DNA of 64,000 nt from Acidimicrobiia bacterium. Lineage in GTDB: Bacteria; Actinomycetota; Acidimicrobiia; IMCC26256; PALSA-610. Positions 1 through 9,407 of the stretch are shown here, in pieces (the stretch's first letter is position 1; each line of letters begins with the position of its first letter). The translations under genes were made by a program, and so were the position numbers. The notes beneath the pieces were generated by a model that had not been told where the DNA came from, made no database searches, and was given only the letters and a program-made list of their open reading frames with translations. The stretch spans positions 1 through 64,000 of the forward strand of contig BPGH01000003.1 in assembly GCA_026002935.1 (NCBI GenBank), written 5' to 3'.

Positions 1-822
1 TCGAAGTCGACGCGCACCGACGTGTAGACGTGCGCGCTCGTCGCCTTCGACCGCACCATGTGCTCGGCCGTGCGGCGGCGGATGTTGTCGAACGGGATCA
101 CCTCGTCGCCGGCCGCGCGGGCGACCGGTGCGACCGCGGCTTCGGCGACCGCACGGGCCTGCGGTGCCGGCGCGGTCGGTGCCGGCGCGGTCGGTGCCGG
201 CGCGGTCGGTGCGCGCCGGCGCGCCGGCGCGCGCCGCGGCGAGCACGTCGTTGCGGGTGATGCGGCCGCCCTCGCCCGTCGGGGTGATGCGGGCCGGGTC
301 GAGACCGTGCTCCGAGATGAGGCGCCGGACGATCGGCGACGCGACCACCCCCGGCGCGACGGGGGCGGGCGCCTCCGGGGCGGGAGCAACCGGCGGCGGT
401 GGCGGCGGCGCGGCGGGGGCCGCAGCGGGCGCAGCGGCCGGCGGGGCGGGCGCGGCCTGCTGTTCGACCGGCGCGGACGGTCCGGGGGATGCGCCGGCCG
501 GCGCGGCCGGCACCGGCTGCGGTTCGGGAGCGGGCGGCGGAGCGGGCGCGGCCGCGGGGGCGGCGGCCGCGGTGGAGGTCCCCTCGCCGTCGCCGATCAC
601 GGCGAGCCGGGCACCGACGGGCACGGTCTCGCCCTCGGGCACGAGGATCTCCTGGACCACCCCGCCGGTGGGGGCAGGCACCTCGGAGTCCACCTTGTCG
701 GTCGACACCTCGAACAGGGGCTCGTCGGCCTCGACACGCTCGCCCACCTGCTTGAACCAGCGCGTGATCGTGCCCTCGGTGACCGTCTCGCCCAGCTGCG
801 GCATCGTCACGTCCACGCCCAT
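1..822 (-). CDS. Dihydrolipoamide acyltransferase (E2) of a 2-oxoacid dehydrogenase, C-terminus cut by window
   Basis: This is the core acyltransferase of a pyruvate or 2-oxoglutarate dehydrogenase complex, in the cytoplasm. The N-terminal lipoyl domain (residues about 3-77) carries the lipoylated lysine in STDKVDSE (K43). A long Ala/Pro linker follows, then a peripheral-subunit-binding domain (about 155-190, [17 protein letters not shown]) and the start of the catalytic domain before the window ends. The ATG at 822 has GAGAGG just upstream. It lies 66 bases downstream of lpd on the same strand, so E2 and E3 are probably co-transcribed. The family naming (sucB/dlaT) cannot be settled because the active-site HxxxD region lies outside the window. 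Confidence 0.9.
   Translation of the reverse strand, partial: MGVDVTMPQLGETVTEGTITRWFKQVGERVEADEPLFEVSTDKVDSEVPAPTGGVVQEILVPEGETVPVGARLAVIGDGEGTSTAAAAPAAAPAPPPAPEPQPVPAAPAGASPGPSAPVEQQAAPAPPAAAPAAAPAAPPPPPPVAPAPEAPAPVAPGVVASPIVRRLISEHGLDPARITPTGEGGRITRNDVLAAARAGAPARTDRAGTDRAGTDRAGTAGPCGRRSRGRTGRPRGRRRGDPVRQHPPPHGRAHGAVEGDERARLHVGARRLR
163..207. repeat. Three exact 15-bp tandem repeats in the E2 linker
   Basis: The unit GGTGCCGGCGCGGTC occurs three times in a row and is read on the minus strand as a five-residue Asp-Arg-Ala-Gly-Thr unit. It lies in the flexible linker between the subunit-binding and catalytic domains of E2, where length variation is tolerated. Confidence 0.85.
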
Positions 823-887
823 CACCTCTCCGGAACCCGCTCGTTCCCGATCGGACCCCGCCGGGTCCACGAACCTTCGGACATGTG

Positions 888-2279
888 TCAGCCGTGCAGG
901 GAGCGGCCGGTCAACGCCAGCACCGACTCGCCGAAGAGCTCCGACAGCGTCGGGTGCGCATGGATCAGCATGCCCACGTCGGCGGCCGTCGCCTCCCAGT
1001 TGACCGAGAGGTACGCCTCCGCGAGCAGCTCGGTCGCCCACGGGCCCGCGATGTGCACGCCGAGGATCGGGCCGTCCTGCTCGGCGACGATCTTCATCAA
1101 CCCGTCGGTCTCGCCGATGATCAGCGCCCGGCTGTTGCCGCCCCACCGGTGCACCGAGGTGACCACCTCGTGGCCGCGCTCGCGCGCCTGCGTCTCGGTG
1201 AGCCCGCAGAACGCGACCTCCGGGTGGCAGTAGATGCCCCACGGCACCCGGTCGTAGTCGATCGGCAGCGGCGACTCGCCCAGCATCGCCTTGACCGCGA
1301 CGATCGCCTCGTCGAACGCGACGTGCGCGAGCTGCGGCGTCGCGACCAGGTCGCCGACCGCGTAGACGCCGTCGACCGTCGTGCGCATGGTGCCGTCGAC
1401 CACCACGAAGCCGCGCTCGTCGACCTTCACGCCCGCTTCCTCGTACCCGACGCCCTCGCTGCGCGGCCGCCGACCCACGCTCACCACGACCCGGTCGACG
1501 ATGAGCCGCTCCTCGCCGTTCCTGCCCTCGAAGCGCACCGCCACGTCGGAACTGCCGCGGTCGAGCGCGACGACGTTCACGCCCGTGTGCACCTTCATGC
1601 CGCGCTTGGTGAACGCGCGCACGACCGTCTGCGCGACCTGCTGGTCGACGCCCGGCAGGATCTGCGGGAGCGCCTCGAGCACGGTCACCTGCGAGCCGAC
1701 GTCGACGAGGAAGGAGGCGAACTCGCAACCGATCGCCCCGCCGCCGACGACGGCGACCCGATCGGGCACGGCGTCGAGCTGCAGCACCTCGTCGGACGAG
1801 AGCACCCGCTCGCCGTCGAGCTCGAAACCCGGCAGCGGCAGGGTCCGCGGCGCCGAACCGGTGGCGAGCAGGACGTTGCGACCCGTGATCTCGCTGCCGT
1901 CCGACACCCGGATGGTCCGGCCGTCGGGGGCGAGGGTGCCCGTACCCGGCACGACGGTTACCTTCCGGCCCTTCAGCAGCGACTCGAGCCCGCCGGTCAG
2001 GCGGTCGACCACCTGCTGCTTGCGGACCTGCGACACCGCGAGGTCGATCGACGCGGCGCCCGCGTGCACGCCGAACTCGGCAGCACCCGCGACCGTCCGG
2101 TACACCTCGGCCGTCTGCAGGAGCTCCTTCGCGGGGACGCAGCCGCGGTGCAGGCACGTGCCGCCGACGCGGCGCTCCTCCACGATCGCGACCTCGAGCC
2201 CCGCGGAGGCCCCGTACAGGCCGGCCGCGTAGCCACCGGGCCCGCCGCCCAGCACGACGAGGTCGAAGGTGTCGCCCAC
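888..2279 (-). CDS. lpdA: Dihydrolipoamide dehydrogenase (E3)
   Basis: This flavoprotein reoxidises the dihydrolipoyl group of E2 with NAD+. The 463-aa length is normal for the family. The FAD motif GGGPGG is at residues 11-16. The redox disulfide is in GGTCLHRGC (C42 and C47), the NAD-binding motif is [11 protein letters not shown], and the C-terminal catalytic His/Glu are in HAHPTLSE. The gene starts 10 bases after the stop of a small membrane ORF and is followed by E2, which forms a short operon. A G-rich Shine-Dalgarno stretch precedes the start. Confidence 0.95.
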   Translation of the reverse strand: MGDTFDLVVLGGGPGGYAAGLYGASAGLEVAIVEERRVGGTCLHRGCVPAKELLQTAEVYRTVAGAAEFGVHAGAASIDLAVSQVRKQQVVDRLTGGLESLLKGRKVTVVPGTGTLAPDGRTIRVSDGSEITGRNVLLATGSAPRTLPLPGFELDGERVLSSDEVLQLDAVPDRVAVVGGGAIGCEFASFLVDVGSQVTVLEALPQILPGVDQQVAQTVVRAFTKRGMKVHTGVNVVALDRGSSDVAVRFEGRNGEERLIVDRVVVSVGRRPRSEGVGYEEAGVKVDERGFVVVDGTMRTTVDGVYAVGDLVATPQLAHVAFDEAIVAVKAMLGESPLPIDYDRVPWGIYCHPEVAFCGLTETQARERGHEVVTSVHRWGGNSRALIIGETDGLMKIVAEQDGPILGVHIAGPWATELLAEAYLSVNWEATAADVGMLIHAHPTLSELFGESVLALTGRSLHG

Positions 2280-2289
2280 GATCCCCCCT

Positions 2290-2382
2290 TCAATCGGCCG
2301 CGAACAGGACCTGCACAGCGAACGCGGCGAGGATCACGAGCCCGGTGAGGGCGGCGAGGATCAACAGCATCCGGGTGCTCAC
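2290..2382 (-). CDS. 30-aa single-pass membrane peptide upstream of lpd
   Basis: A GTG-started ORF of 30 codons encodes MSTRM followed by a hydrophobic stretch of about 20 residues that fills the rest of the peptide to the C-terminus (ending FAAD). It would be a single transmembrane helix. It stops 10 bases before lpd and is probably co-transcribed with it. The family is not recognised. It is supported only by its composition and position, so it could be a non-coding leader. Confidence 0.45.
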   Translation of the reverse strand: MSTRMLLILAALTGLVILAAFAVQVLFAAD

Positions 2383-2497
2383 GTCCCTGCACGGTACTGC
2401 GCGTCCCACCGCTTCCGGCCCGCAGCCCACGGATCTGGGGCGTGACCTCCGCCGGGCCCTAGAATTCGGCCTCCCGTCGACCGAGGACCTGCTCACG

Positions 2498-3840
2498 GTG
2501 GCTCCACGCGCGCAACGGCTGATCGCGGCCGCCAAGAACAGCCCGCTCCCCGAGGGCACGTGGGCGATCGGCGCCGGCCTCGTCATCGCGGGCGTCACCG
2601 CGTACGGCTTCCAGATCCTGGCCGCCCGCCAGCTCACCGACGAGGGCTACGCCGCCCTCAACGGCCTCTGGGCGATCGTGTTCATCGTCGCTCCCGGCTT
2701 CTTCCAGCCGCTCGAGCAGGAGGTGAGCCGTGCGCTCGCGCACCGGCGCGCGCTCGGCATCGGCGGAGGGCCGCTCGTCAGACGCGCCGCGTTGCTCGGC
2801 GGGCTGCTGGCGGGCGCGGTCGCGCTGGTCGCGCTGGCGGGCGCCCCTCGCCTGGTCGACGAGCTGTTCCACGGCGAGACGCTCCTGCTCGCGGGCCTGC
2901 TCGTCGCGCTCGCCTCGTACTACACGGCCCACATCACGCGCGGCACGCTCTCGGGCAACGGGCGATTCGGGCCGTACGGGATGATGCACGGCTCCGAGGG
3001 CATCGTCCGCATCACGCTGTGCGCGCTGCTCTTCGTCGCCGGGGTCGGTACGCCAGGCCTCTACGGACTCGCGCTGGCGCTCCCGCCCTTCGCCGCGATG
3101 GCGATCTCGCTCCGGGGTCAACGCGACCTCGTGACACCCGGCCCGGCGGCGCCCTACTCGGAGCTGTCGAGCGCGCTCTCGCTGCTCCTCCTCGGATCGG
3201 TGCTCGCGCAGGCGCTCTCGTACGGCAGCTTCCTCGCCGCGAGCATCCTCGCGGACTCCGACCAGAAGGACCTCGCCGGGCAAGTTCATCACCGGCCTGT
3301 TCATCGCCCGCGTCCCGATCCTGCTCTTCCAGGCCGTGCAGGCGGCGCTGCTCCCGAAGCTCGCGGGTCTCGCCGGCGAGGGCCGGCACGACGACTTCCG
3401 GTCGGGGATGCGCCGGCTCGTCGTGATCGTCGTCGGGCTCGGCCTGCTCGGCACGGTCGCCGCGGCGACGATCGGCCCCTTCGTCGGCAAGATCGCGTTC
3501 GGCGAGGAGAAGTTCATCCTGGGCAACCGCGACCTCGCGCTGCTCACCGCGGGGGCGGGAGGGTTCATCCTCGCCCTGACCCTCGCGCAGGGCCTGATCG
3601 CGCTGCGGGGGTACGCGGGCGCGGCGATCTCGTGGATGGCGGGCATCGCCGCGTTCGTGGTCGTCACCGCGGCGGGCGACGACCTGTTCCTGCGCGTCGA
3701 GCTCGGGTTCGTCGCGGGCGCCGGGGTCGCGGCGGTGTGCATGCTCGCCTTCCTCGGTCACGCGGATGCGCCGCGGGGTGCCCGAAGGCGCGGTCGACGA
3801 CCTCGTCGAGACCATCGGGCACGAGCCGCTGGAGATCTGA
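2498..3840 (+). CDS. Wzx-like polysaccharide/lipid flippase, frame broken twice
   Basis: This is a polytopic inner-membrane protein of the oligosaccharide flippase (MOP) type, with about 12 hydrophobic segments. It probably moves a lipid-linked sugar across the membrane. The GTG at 2498 has GAGGA 10 bases upstream and a TAGAAT -10 hexamer at 2460-2465. The frame breaks near 3278 (one extra G before AAGTTCATCACC) and near 3758 (one extra G before CGGATGCGCCG). Removing both extra bases gives one continuous protein ending at 3840. Sequence quality is preserved across both breaks, so base-call error is more likely than decay. It heads the DPA gene run. Confidence 0.75.
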
Positions 3841-3924
3841 CGTGGGATCCCGACGCGCGTTCGAGACGTCGCCCGGCGGATCCGCGATCCGGCACCGGTG
3901 GAGCGTCACCGCGAGGTCGTCGTG

Positions 3925-4827
3925 ATGCCAGCGGCCCCGGCCCGCTCGCGCGCCGCCGCGTTCGTCCGGCTGGCCCGACCGAAGCAGTGGACCAAGAACG
4001 TCCTCGTGGTGGCGGCGCCCGCCGCGGCCGCCGGCGTGCTCACCGAGCGCGAGGCGCTCGTCGACACGGCGATCGCGTTCGTGTGCTTCTGCCTCGCCGC
4101 GAGCGGCACCTACTTCGTGAACGACGCGCTCGACGCCGAGGCCGACCGGAGCCACCCGAAGAAGCGGACGCGACCCGTCGCCGCCGGGCGCGGTCACCGT
4201 CCGCCAGGCGCTCGCGGGCGGCGCGCTGCTCACCGCGTGCCGCGATCGCGTCTCTCGTTCGCGGCCCGCGCCGCAGCTCGCGCTCGTCGTCGGCGGGTAC
4301 CTGCTGCTGACCGCCCTGTACAGCACCTGGCTGAAGCACCAGGCGGTGCTCGACCTCGCCGCGGTCGCCGCGGGGTTCGTGCTGCGCACGATCGCGGGTG
4401 GCGTCGCGGTCGGCGTCGAGATCTCGACCTGGTTCCTCCTCGTCGCCGCCGCAGGCTCGTTCTTCATGGTCACCGGCAAGCGGCACGCCGAGCTGCTCGA
4501 GCTCGGCGACGACGCGACCGACGCACCGGTCGACGTTGGAGAGCTATTCACGCGCGTACCTCGGGTACGTGCGCGGCGTCGCGTCGAGCGTCGCGATCCT
4601 CGCGTACTGCCTCTGGGCCTTCGGCGAGCGGTTCGGACAACGCCGACGCGCCCGTCTGGTTCGAGCTGTCGGTCGTCCCGTTCGTGCTCGCGATCCTGCG
4701 CTACGCGCTCCTGCTGGAGCAGGGCCGCGGCGGCGCGCCCGAGGAGCTCGTCCTGTCGGACCGGACGCTGCTCGTGCTCGGCGCCGTGTGGTCGGCGATC
4801 TTCGCCGTGGCCGTGCACCATGCCTGA
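3925..4827 (+). CDS. ubiA: UbiA-family decaprenyl-phosphate phosphoribosyltransferase, several frame errors
   Basis: This membrane prenyltransferase-fold enzyme transfers 5-phosphoribose from PRPP to polyprenyl phosphate, the first committed step to DPA (Rv3806c type). The N-terminus has RPKQWTKNVLV and the metal-binding stretch NDALDAEADRSHPKKR, both typical of this subgroup. Later segments (TWLKHQAVLDLAAVAAGFV, then SRAYLGYVRGVASSVAIL) match the family in order. Single-base insertions are inferred near 4189, 4238, 4251, 4270, 4534 and 4637. The ATG at 3925 is preferred because GAGGT lies 7 bases upstream; a GTG at 3898 is possible. It overlaps the next gene by 8 bases. Confidence 0.82.
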   Translation: MPAAPARSRAAAFVRLARPKQWTKNVLVVAAPAAAAGVLTEREALVDTAIAFVCFCLAASGTYFVNDALDAEADRSHPKKRTRPVAAGRGHRPPGARGRRAAHRVPRSRLSFAARAAARARRRRVPAADRPVQHLAEAPGGARPRRGRRGVRAAHDRGWRRGRRRDLDLVPPRRRRRLVLHGHRQAARRAARARRRRDRRTGRRWRAIHARTSGTCAASRRASRSSRTASGPSASGSDNADAPVWFELSVVPFVLAILRYALLLEQGRGGAPEELVLSDRTLLVLGAVWSAIFAVAVHHA

Positions 4828-6223
4828 GCCGGTCGACGAGCTCCTCTCGGGGTGGGGCCGCACGGCCCCGACGCGCGCGCGCGGCGTGGACGCCGCGCCG
4901 GCTCGACGACGTCGTCGCCCGCGTCACCCAGCCGTCGCCGCGCGGCGTCATCGCCCGCGGCCTCGGGCGCTCCTACGGCGACGCCGCGCAGAACGCCGGG
5001 CGGCGACGTGCTGCACGTCACCGGCATGGACCGCGTCCTGCGAGGTCGACGTCGAGAAGGGCACCTGCACGGTCGAGGCCGGGGCGAGCCTCGACACCGC
5101 TCATGCGCGCGCTCGTGCCGCTCGGCTGGTTCCCGATGGTGGTCGCCGGGCACGCGTCACGTCTCGGTCGGCGGGTCGATCGCGTCCGACATCCACGGCA
5201 AGTTCCGGCACGGCTCGTTCTGCGACTACGTGGAGCGCGCTGCAGCTCGTCACCCCCGACCGGGGCGTGGTCGAGCTCCACGCCCGGCGGCGACGCCGAC
5301 CTGTTCGCCGCGACGGCCGGGCGGCATGGGCCTGACCGGCGTCGTCACCGAGGCGACGCTGCGCCTCCAGCCGGTGGAGACGGCCTACGTGACCGTCGAC
5401 ACCGAGCGCGCCGACCGACGTCGACGACTGCATGGCACGGATGCTCGAGCGCGACGGCGACTACCGCTACTCGGTCGCGTGGATCGACTGCCTCGCGTCG
5501 GGCCGTGACCTCGGCCGGTCGGTGCTGACGCGCGGGAACCACACGACCCTCGACGAGCTCCCGCCGCCGCGCCGGCACCGCGCCCGCGAGTTCGCGCCCC
5601 GGGAGCTGCTCTCGGCGCCGCCGTGGGTGCCCCGGCGGGCTGCTGAACCCGCTGACCGATCCGCGCCTTCAACGAGCTGTGGTTCCGGCGGCACCCGCGG
5701 CACCGGCGGGGCGAGATCCAGACGCTCACCCGCTTCTTCCACCCGCTCGACGCGGTCGAGGGCTGGAGCCGCGTCTACGGCCCGCGCGGGCTTCCTCCAG
5801 TACCAGTTCGTCGTGCCGTACGGGCAGGAGCACGTCGTGCGCGCGTCGCTGGAGCGGCTGAGCCGCCGCGCGCTGCGCGTCGTTCCTCGCGGTGCTGAAG
5901 CGCTTCGAGCACGAGGGCCGCGGGCTCCTCGGCTTCCCGATGCCCGGCTGGACGCTCGCGCTCGACGTCCCGGTCGGCCCGGGCGGGCTCGGCGACCTCC
6001 TCGACGGGCTCGACGAGATGGTCGTCCAGGCGGGCGGGCGCGTGTACCTGACGAAGGACTCGCGCCTGCGCCCCGAGCTGCTGCGCGAGATGTACCCGCG
6101 CCTCGACGACTGGCGGGAGATCCGCGCCGGCGTCGACGCCGGCCACCGGATGCGCAGCGACATGGACCGCCGGCTCGGCCTCGTCGCCGGCCGCCGAACA
6201 CCGAGAGGAGCCCGGAGCCGTGA
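4820..6223 (+). CDS. dprE1: DprE1: decaprenylphosphoryl-beta-D-ribose oxidase, many frame errors
   Basis: This FAD-dependent oxidase of the VAO/PCMH fold oxidises the 2'-OH of polyprenyl-phosphoryl ribose to the keto intermediate. The FAD motif [15 protein letters not shown], the [11 protein letters not shown] segment and the C-terminal [18 protein letters not shown] are all readable. The lysine in TKDSR corresponds to the catalytic Lys418 of the mycobacterial enzyme. About 14 single-base insertions (near 4884, 4998, 5039, 5098, 5149, 5237, 5279, 5319, 5413, 5634, 5656, 5788, 5881 and 6187) scatter it over three frames. No internal stop or lost motif appears once they are removed. The stop overlaps the GTG of dprE2. 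Confidence 0.85.
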
Positions 6224-6982
6224 AGGACGCGCTCGGCAACGTCCAGTCGATCCTCGTGCTCGGCGGCGGGTCCGACATCGCGCTGGCGACGTGCCGCACC
6301 CTCGTCCGGGCGCGCGCGGCGCGGGTGCTGCTCGCGGGCCGCTCACCCGACGCGCTCCGCCGCCGCGGCGGACGGCCTGCGCGCCGCGGGAGCCGCCGCG
6401 GCCGAGGCGGTCGCCTTCGACGCGACCGACTTCGCGTCCCACGAGGGGTTCGTCGCCGAGGCGTTCGACCGCCTCGGCGAGGTCGACCTGGTCCTCGTCG
6501 CGTTCGGTCTGCTCGGCGACCAGGCGCGCTCGGAGACCGACGCCGCCGCGGCGCTCGAGGTCGTGCAGACCAACTACACCGGCGTCGTGTCGGTCACCAT
6601 CCCGCTCGTGCGCAGGCTGCGCGGGCAGGGGCACGGGACGCTCGTCCTGTTCTCGTCGGTCGCCGCGGAGCGCCCCCGCCGGTCGAACTTCGTGTACGGC
6701 TCGTCGAAGGCGGGCGCCGACGCCTTCTACCAGGGCCTCGCGGACAGCCTCGCCGGCAGCGGCGTCGACGTCGTGGTGGTGCGGCCCGGGTTCGTGCGCA
6801 CGAAGATGACCGAGGGGTTGGAGCCGGCCCCGCTGTCGACGACCCCCGAGGCGGTCGCCGAGGCCGTCGCGCGCGCGCTGCGCCGCGGCGACGGCACGGT
6901 CTGGGTCCCGCCCGCGCTCCGGTTCGTCATGGCGGGCGTCCGCCACCTGCCGCGGCCGGTGTTCCGCCGGCTCGACTTCTGA
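6220..6982 (+). CDS. dprE2: DprE2: decaprenylphosphoryl-2-keto-ribose reductase (SDR), one frame error
   Basis: This short-chain dehydrogenase reduces the DprE1 product with NAD(P)H to polyprenyl-phosphoryl arabinose. The N-terminal Rossmann motif is [14 protein letters not shown]. The catalytic Ser is in [13 protein letters not shown], and Tyr/Lys are in [11 protein letters not shown]. One base insertion near 6362 breaks the frame after SPDALR; the rest runs uninterrupted to 6982. It follows dprE1 with a GTGA overlap, the usual dprE1-dprE2 order. The length of about 254 aa matches the family. Confidence 0.88.
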
Positions 6983-6986
6983 GCCC

Positions 6987-7592
6987 GTGGGCGGCGACCC
7001 GGCCGCGCCGCGCCGCGTCGCGGCCTTCGACTTCGACGGCACGCTGACCCGCCGCGACTCGCTCGCCCCCTTCCTCGCCCGAACCGTGGGGTGGCCGCGG
7101 CTCGCGCTCGCCGCGGCCCGCGACGCCGCGGCCGTCCTCGCGGTCGCGTCGGGACGCGGTGACCGTGACGCGGCGAAGGAGCGGCTGCTCGTGCGGCTCC
7201 TCGCGGGGATGTCACGCGACCGACTCGAGCGGCTCGGCACCGAGTACGGGGCGATGCTCGCACGGCGCCGCATCCGGCCCGCGATGCGCGAGCGCGTCGC
7301 GTGGCACCGCGCCGCCGGCCACGAGCTCGTCATCGTCTCCGCGTCGCTCGACGTGTACCTGCGCGAGGTGGGGCGCCGGCTCGGGTTCGACGCGGTCCTG
7401 TGCTCGACGCTGGAATTCGACGAGCACGGGCGCTGCACCGGCCGGCTGCTCGGCGGGAACTGCCGCGCGCAGGCGAAGGCGGAACGCCTGCGCGCGTACC
7501 TCGGGGGGGCGGCCGCGGAGCTGTGGGCCTACGGCGACAGCGCCGGCGACGACGCGATGCTCGCGCTCGCCGACCACCCGGTGCGGGTCTGA
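6987..7592 (+). CDS. HAD-IB family phosphatase, candidate DPPR phosphatase
   Basis: This is a cytoplasmic HAD-superfamily subfamily IB hydrolase of 201 aa. Motif I is FDFDGTLT with the nucleophilic Asp, motif II is the Ser in IVSASLD, motif III is the Lys in QAKAERL, and motif IV is GDSAGDD. It starts 4 bases after dprE2 and so belongs to the same operon. In mycobacteria, 5'-phosphoribosyl-1-decaprenyl phosphate is dephosphorylated between the UbiA and DprE1 steps by an unrelated PAP2 protein (Rv3807c). No such gene is seen here, so this HAD enzyme is a reasonable substitute. That function is inferred from position only. Confidence 0.8.
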   Translation: MGGDPAAPRRVAAFDFDGTLTRRDSLAPFLARTVGWPRLALAAARDAAAVLAVASGRGDRDAAKERLLVRLLAGMSRDRLERLGTEYGAMLARRRIRPAMRERVAWHRAAGHELVIVSASLDVYLREVGRRLGFDAVLCSTLEFDEHGRCTGRLLGGNCRAQAKAERLRAYLGGAAAELWAYGDSAGDDAMLALADHPVRV

Positions 7593-7656
7593 CCGCTCCG
7601 GGCGCGCCCGCCCGGCCCACGCGCCCCGGCGGGCGGCTCGCCCGGTGACGCGGCGG

Positions 7657-9255
7657 TCAGGGCTTCAGCTTGCCGGCCAGGCCGACGGCGGTGAGACCCC
7701 ATCCGCTCACGCCGCCGTGGTTCGGCGCGTCGCCGAAGGTGTGCACGCCGCCGTCACGGTCGAGCAGCGCGTAGCCGTTGCCGGTCGTCGTCGGCAGGAT
7801 CGACACGAACGGCGAGCGGGTCCGCCCCACGGCGCTCCCGCGGAACGGCGCGTTGCCGAAGGCGAACACGCCGCCGTCCTCCGCGGCCAGCCAGTACCCG
7901 TCGCCCTGCGGTCGCGCCGCCATCGCCACGACGGGCCGGACGAGCGGGAGTCCGCCCGTGGACCCGAAGAAGCGGGCGTCGCCGAAGCTGAAGATGCCGC
8001 CGTCGCGCGCGTACAGCCAGTACCCGTTGCCGGACGGGGTCGGGCACAGCCCCAGCACCGGCGCCGCGAGTCGCATCCCTCCGGTCGAGCCGAAGAAGCG
8101 GGCGTCGCCGAACGAGAACACCCCGCCGTCGCGGGCCACCATCCAGTACCCGTTGCCGGTGCGGGTGGAGGCGATGTTGATCATCGGCTGGTTCAGGCGG
8201 ACGCCGCCCATCGACCCGAAGAAGCGCGCGGCGCCGAACGTGAAGACGCCGCCGTCCCGGCCGAGGAGCCAGTACCCGAGGCCGGACGGGTGCGCCGTGA
8301 TGCCGACGACCGACGCCGGGAGACCGAGGCGGTTCGTGTCGCCCGCGTCGGGCATCTGCCCCTTGGAGAACACCATGCCGTTCGCCGTCGCGATCCAGTA
8401 GCCGGTCGAGCCGTCCCGCAGCCGGGCCGCGACCCGGTCGCGCACCCCGGCGAGGCCGCCGATCACGCCCGTGCCGGGGCACAGGGTCCCGTCGCCGATG
8501 CGCTGCTTCGTCTCCTGGTGGGTGCAGATGTTCGGGAGCGGGTACGACGCGCCATAGCTGTTCGTGTAGGTGCCGGCGCCGAGCGGGTCGATGCCCCAGC
8601 GGGCGCACTTCCAGGCGAGCACGGTCACGAGCGCCTCGACGGCGACCGCGGGCGGGGCGCCGCCCTCGTAGTTGCCCATCAGCGCGACGCCGATGGTGCG
8701 CGAGTTGTGGGCGGAGGCGTGGGCGCCGCGCACGTTGGCGCCGTTGCGCTCGCCGGTGTGGGGCTGGCCCGCCGGGTAGTCGGCGGCCCAGCGGCCCTCG
8801 AAGATGCGGCCGTCGGGGCTGATCAGCCAGTGGTACGGGACGTCGCTGTAGCCGGTGCTCAGCGCGTGCGCGTACACGCCGCGCGCGTGCGCGGCGGGGT
8901 CGCCGACCGGTGCGCCCGTGTGGTGCACGACGATCTTCTCGACGACGCCGTCGTACACCTGGTCGCGCCCGCGCAACGACTCGTCGGCACCCCACTGGGC
9001 ACGGGTGACGATGGGTGGCACCGGCCAGTCGGGGCGCGGCGCCGCGAGCGCGCGGGCCGCGCGCAGGTCGGCGGCACCCCCGCGCCCGCCGGCGCGCAAC
9101 AGATGGGTCCCGGCGACCGCGGCGACGCCGGCGCGTGCGGCGAGACCCAGCGCGGCGCGCCGCGAGATCGGCGACCGCCCCGGGCCCGTGCCGGCCGCCC
9201 GGCACGCCGGGCAGTACTCGTGACCGTCCGGTTCGCGGGCGTGCGTGTCGTCCAC
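7657..9255 (-). CDS. Secreted PGRP-type N-acetylmuramoyl-L-alanine amidase with six GYW repeats
   Basis: A 532-aa exported protein. The N-terminus has CPACR followed by a twin-arginine-like segment (SRRAALGLAARAGVAAVAG). The amidase_2/PGRP domain spans about residues 95-280, with zinc ligand candidates in IVVHHTGA, NICTHQE and LCPGTG. The C-terminal 250 residues are six repeats of about 41 aa with the consensus GYWLxxxDGGVFSFGDARFFGS. Start GTG 9255 has GGGGGAG upstream; longer starts run into sequence without such a signal. It should cleave or bind peptidoglycan outside the membrane. It faces dprE2/HAD convergently. Confidence 0.88.
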   Translation of the reverse strand: MDDTHAREPDGHEYCPACRAAGTGPGRSPISRRAALGLAARAGVAAVAGTHLLRAGGRGGAADLRAARALAAPRPDWPVPPIVTRAQWGADESLRGRDQVYDGVVEKIVVHHTGAPVGDPAAHARGVYAHALSTGYSDVPYHWLISPDGRIFEGRWAADYPAGQPHTGERNGANVRGAHASAHNSRTIGVALMGNYEGGAPPAVAVEALVTVLAWKCARWGIDPLGAGTYTNSYGASYPLPNICTHQETKQRIGDGTLCPGTGVIGGLAGVRDRVAARLRDGSTGYWIATANGMVFSKGQMPDAGDTNRLGLPASVVGITAHPSGLGYWLLGRDGGVFTFGAARFFGSMGGVRLNQPMINIASTRTGNGYWMVARDGGVFSFGDARFFGSTGGMRLAAPVLGLCPTPSGNGYWLYARDGGIFSFGDARFFGSTGGLPLVRPVVAMAARPQGDGYWLAAEDGGVFAFGNAPFRGSAVGRTRSPFVSILPTTTGNGYALLDRDGGVHTFGDAPNHGGVSGWGLTAVGLAGKLKP

Positions 9256-9407
9256 GAGCTCCCCCCGTCCAGCGATTCGCGCGCGTCTTCGATCGGCAGG
9301 GCCCACCCGCATCCGAGCGCTACGAGCACACCACGGCGGCACACCGGCGCTCCAACCCGGCGCGTCCGTCACCGGGGCCGCGCGCGCCGTGTGGTACGAA
9401 CGGGACC

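Noticed and set aside
163-207. Tandem 15-bp repeats considered as a CRISPR-like or regulatory repeat
   Set aside because: Units are contiguous without spacers, in frame and in the Ala-rich E2 linker; ordinary coding repeat expansion.
58-1233. Long plus-strand open frames opposite E2, lpd and many other genes
   Set aside because: Arg/Gly/Ala-rich low-complexity translations antisense to clearly conserved proteins; third-position GC bias explains them.
2345-2498. Upstream ATG 2345 for the flippase
   Set aside because: The extra N-terminus lacks family character and overlaps the micro-ORF and promoter; GTG 2498 has a good SD and -10.
4820-6223. dprE1 as a true pseudogene
   Set aside because: All motifs survive across about 14 one-base insertions with no nonsense or missense decay; sequencing error is more likely.
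7593-7656. Terminator between the HAD gene and the amidase
   Set aside because: Only short GC-rich self-complementary pieces are visible; no convincing stem-loop.
9256-9372. Longer N-terminus for the amidase
   Set aside because: GTG 9255 has GGGGGAG upstream and gives the TAT-like signal closer to the N-terminus; the extension also covers the region before the divergent GT promoter.
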